This document shows, piece by piece, positions 63,214 to 64,000 of a stretch of 64,000 bases of DNA (its first letter is position 1; each line of letters opens with the position of its first letter). The DNA comes from Motiliproteus sp. SC1-56 (GTDB taxonomy: Bacteria > Pseudomonadota > Gammaproteobacteria > Pseudomonadales > Balneatricaceae), in NCBI RefSeq assembly GCF_017309075.1, contig NZ_JAEMGS010000018.1, positions 1 through 64,000 of the forward strand, read 5' to 3'. The notes under the pieces were generated by a model that was not told the origin of the DNA, searched no databases, and saw nothing but the letters and a program-made list of their open reading frames with translations. The translations under genes and the position numbers were made by a program.

Positions 63214-63680
63214 GCCGCATCCAGCTCAGGCCGCTTAGCCTTGATGATGCGCCGCAACTGCTGGCGTTGGAGCAGACCCTTTTCGACGACCCCTGGAGCC
63301 TGCCTGCCTTGGAGCGCTTTCTGCAGCGAGGGGATCCCGCTTTGGGGCTTGAAGAGGGCGGCCAACTGGTCGGTTACCTGCTTTGCGGAAAGGGGGCCGA
63401 CGAAGCGGACCTGCTGCGGGTGGCGGTGCGGGCGGAAAAACGGCGCCGGGGTCTGGCCGTGAAGCTGCTCCAGCACCTGTTCAAGGCGCTGGAAAGCGCA
63501 GGCGTCGGCGCGCTCTACCTGGAGGTGCGACTGTCTAACGAGGCGGCGATCGCTTGCTATCAAGGGCAGGGATTTGAAACCCTCGGCGTGCGTAAACAGT
63601 ATTACCCGGCCCCGGGGGGGCGGGAAGACGCCATGCTGATGCGCCGCTACCTGAATGCGGCGGAGCGCGCCGCTGACTGA
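63210..63680 (+). CDS. rimI: ribosomal protein S18 alanine N-acetyltransferase
   Basis: GNAT acetyltransferase that acetylates the N-terminal alanine of S18. The 156-residue protein has the acetyl-CoA loop AVRAEKRRRGLAVKLLQHLF (a variant of Q/RxxGxG/A) and the C-terminal LEVRLSNEAAIACYQGQGFE followed by RKQYYPAPGGREDAMLM, diagnostic of RimI. The start is GTG at 63210, overlapping the stop of the HolD-like gene. Confidence 0.94.
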   Translation: MSRIQLRPLSLDDAPQLLALEQTLFDDPWSLPALERFLQRGDPALGLEEGGQLVGYLLCGKGADEADLLRVAVRAEKRRRGLAVKLLQHLFKALESAGVGALYLEVRLSNEAAIACYQGQGFETLGVRKQYYPAPGGREDAMLMRRYLNAAERAAD

Positions 63681-63797
63681 GAATAGTCAGAGGCTATGCC
63701 TGCTGGGTTCAGGGGAGCAGGGCCCCTGTGCGGCTCGCGCTTTGGCGGCCTCAACTCGGCGCACAAACTGACATTTGAACCAATAATTTGCGCCAAC

Positions 63798-63822
63798 AAA
63801 AAACCCGCTCCGAAGAGCGGGC
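63798..63822 (-). terminator. terminator of the minus-strand dehydrogenase gene
   Basis: CCCGCTC (63804-63810) and GAGCGGG (63815-63821) form a 7-base stem with a CGAA loop. On the minus strand six Ts follow (complement of 63798-63803). It lies about 60 bases beyond the stop at 63881. On the plus strand it could weakly end the leuA-rimI transcript. Confidence 0.85.
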
Positions 63823-63880
63823 TTTGATTCAGGCCGGGGCTCGGCTTTCTGTGCCGGCGCCCGTTATGCCGAGCGCGGCT

Positions 63881-64000
63881 TCAGAGGCGCAGGCCGCCGT
63901 CCACCTCGATCACACGGCCGGTGAAGTAGTCGTTCTCCAGAATGAAGGCGACGGCCGAGGCGATTTCGCTGGGCTCGCCCAGGCGCTTGGCGGGAATGCT
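63881..64000 (-). CDS. short-chain dehydrogenase/reductase, C-terminal part
   Basis: The last 39 codons of a minus-strand gene that continues past the window. The product reads [20 protein letters not shown] and then [15 protein letters not shown] followed by a TGA stop. This is the typical SDR C-terminus (RxGxPxEIAxAVxFL ... G..i.VDGG) of FabG-like 3-oxoacyl reductases. The catalytic Tyr and cofactor site lie outside the window, so the substrate cannot be judged. Confidence 0.88.
   Translation of the reverse strand, partial: SIPAKRLGEPSEIASAVAFILENDYFTGRVIEVDGGLRL

Overview
The window is about 64 kb of GC-rich chromosome from a gammaproteobacterium. The gene content and order (5S rRNA next to nadC/ampD, the thrS-infC-rpmI-rplT-pheS-pheT-ihfA-merR block followed by tRNA-Pro, lutR-lutABC, the efp/epmA/epmB trio, and relatives of Pseudomonas PA2811/PA2812/PA2817) suggest the Pseudomonadales/Oceanospirillales side of the class. 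No phage, transposase, CRISPR or integrase was seen. It reads as ordinary, densely coded chromosome with a few accessory patches.

Layout. 1-6.8 kb: the 3' end of an rRNA operon, divergent nadC and ampD, and an Fbp-type ferric iron ABC transporter (fbpC facing fbpA-fbpB, with a Fur box over the fbpA promoter), then rsmE. 6.9-10.7 kb: lutABC for L-lactate oxidation with the divergent FadR-type regulator and a matching operator. 10.8-18.5 kb: translation genes (thrS, infC with an AUU start, L35, L20, pheST), ihfA, a small MerR regulator and two identical tRNA-Pro(GGG) genes. 18.5-22.8 kb: a membrane-anchored coiled-coil protein, a duplicated tRNA-Glu/tRNA-Gly pair behind a strong promoter, and an orphan MshQ-like surface protein. 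23-28.9 kb: pckA, a PA2817-like protein, an ABC-2 exporter, queF, a nitroreductase and a small thioesterase-like protein. 29-32 kb: a copper ATPase with four metal-binding domains under a CueR-type promoter, followed by a 24-codon membrane peptide. 32.2-36.2 kb: MscS and a secreted subtilase. 36.2-41.7 kb: an unusual acyltransferase / fused E1 dehydrogenase / glutaryl-CoA dehydrogenase cluster with a divergent LysR regulator. 42-51.2 kb: a peptide-uptake operon (binding protein, two permeases, two ATPases) continuing into an M14 carboxypeptidase, a LysR regulator and PepQ. 51.3-56.4 kb: a mixed set (coiled-coil protein, ABC exporter, SpoIIAA-like protein, acyltransferase, YdcZ-type transporter, glutathione transferase). 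56.5-59.3 kb: EF-P and its two lysylation enzymes. 59.3-64 kb: a PatB/MalY lyase, leuA behind a leucine-rich leader peptide, a HolD-like protein, rimI, and the end of a short-chain dehydrogenase.

How the genes work together. Four metabolic themes stand out: iron uptake, carbon entry through lactate with gluconeogenic PckA, peptide import coupled to intracellular peptidases, and an acyl-CoA cluster whose substrate is not certain. No clearly new defence or mobile system is visible. The items most worth a second look are the E1/acyltransferase cluster, the orphan LTD-DUF6701 protein, the HolD-like protein with a long Pro/Ala linker, the triple repeat in CopA with its truncated downstream membrane peptide, the duplicated DppC tail forming a mini-ORF, and the leuA leader peptide.
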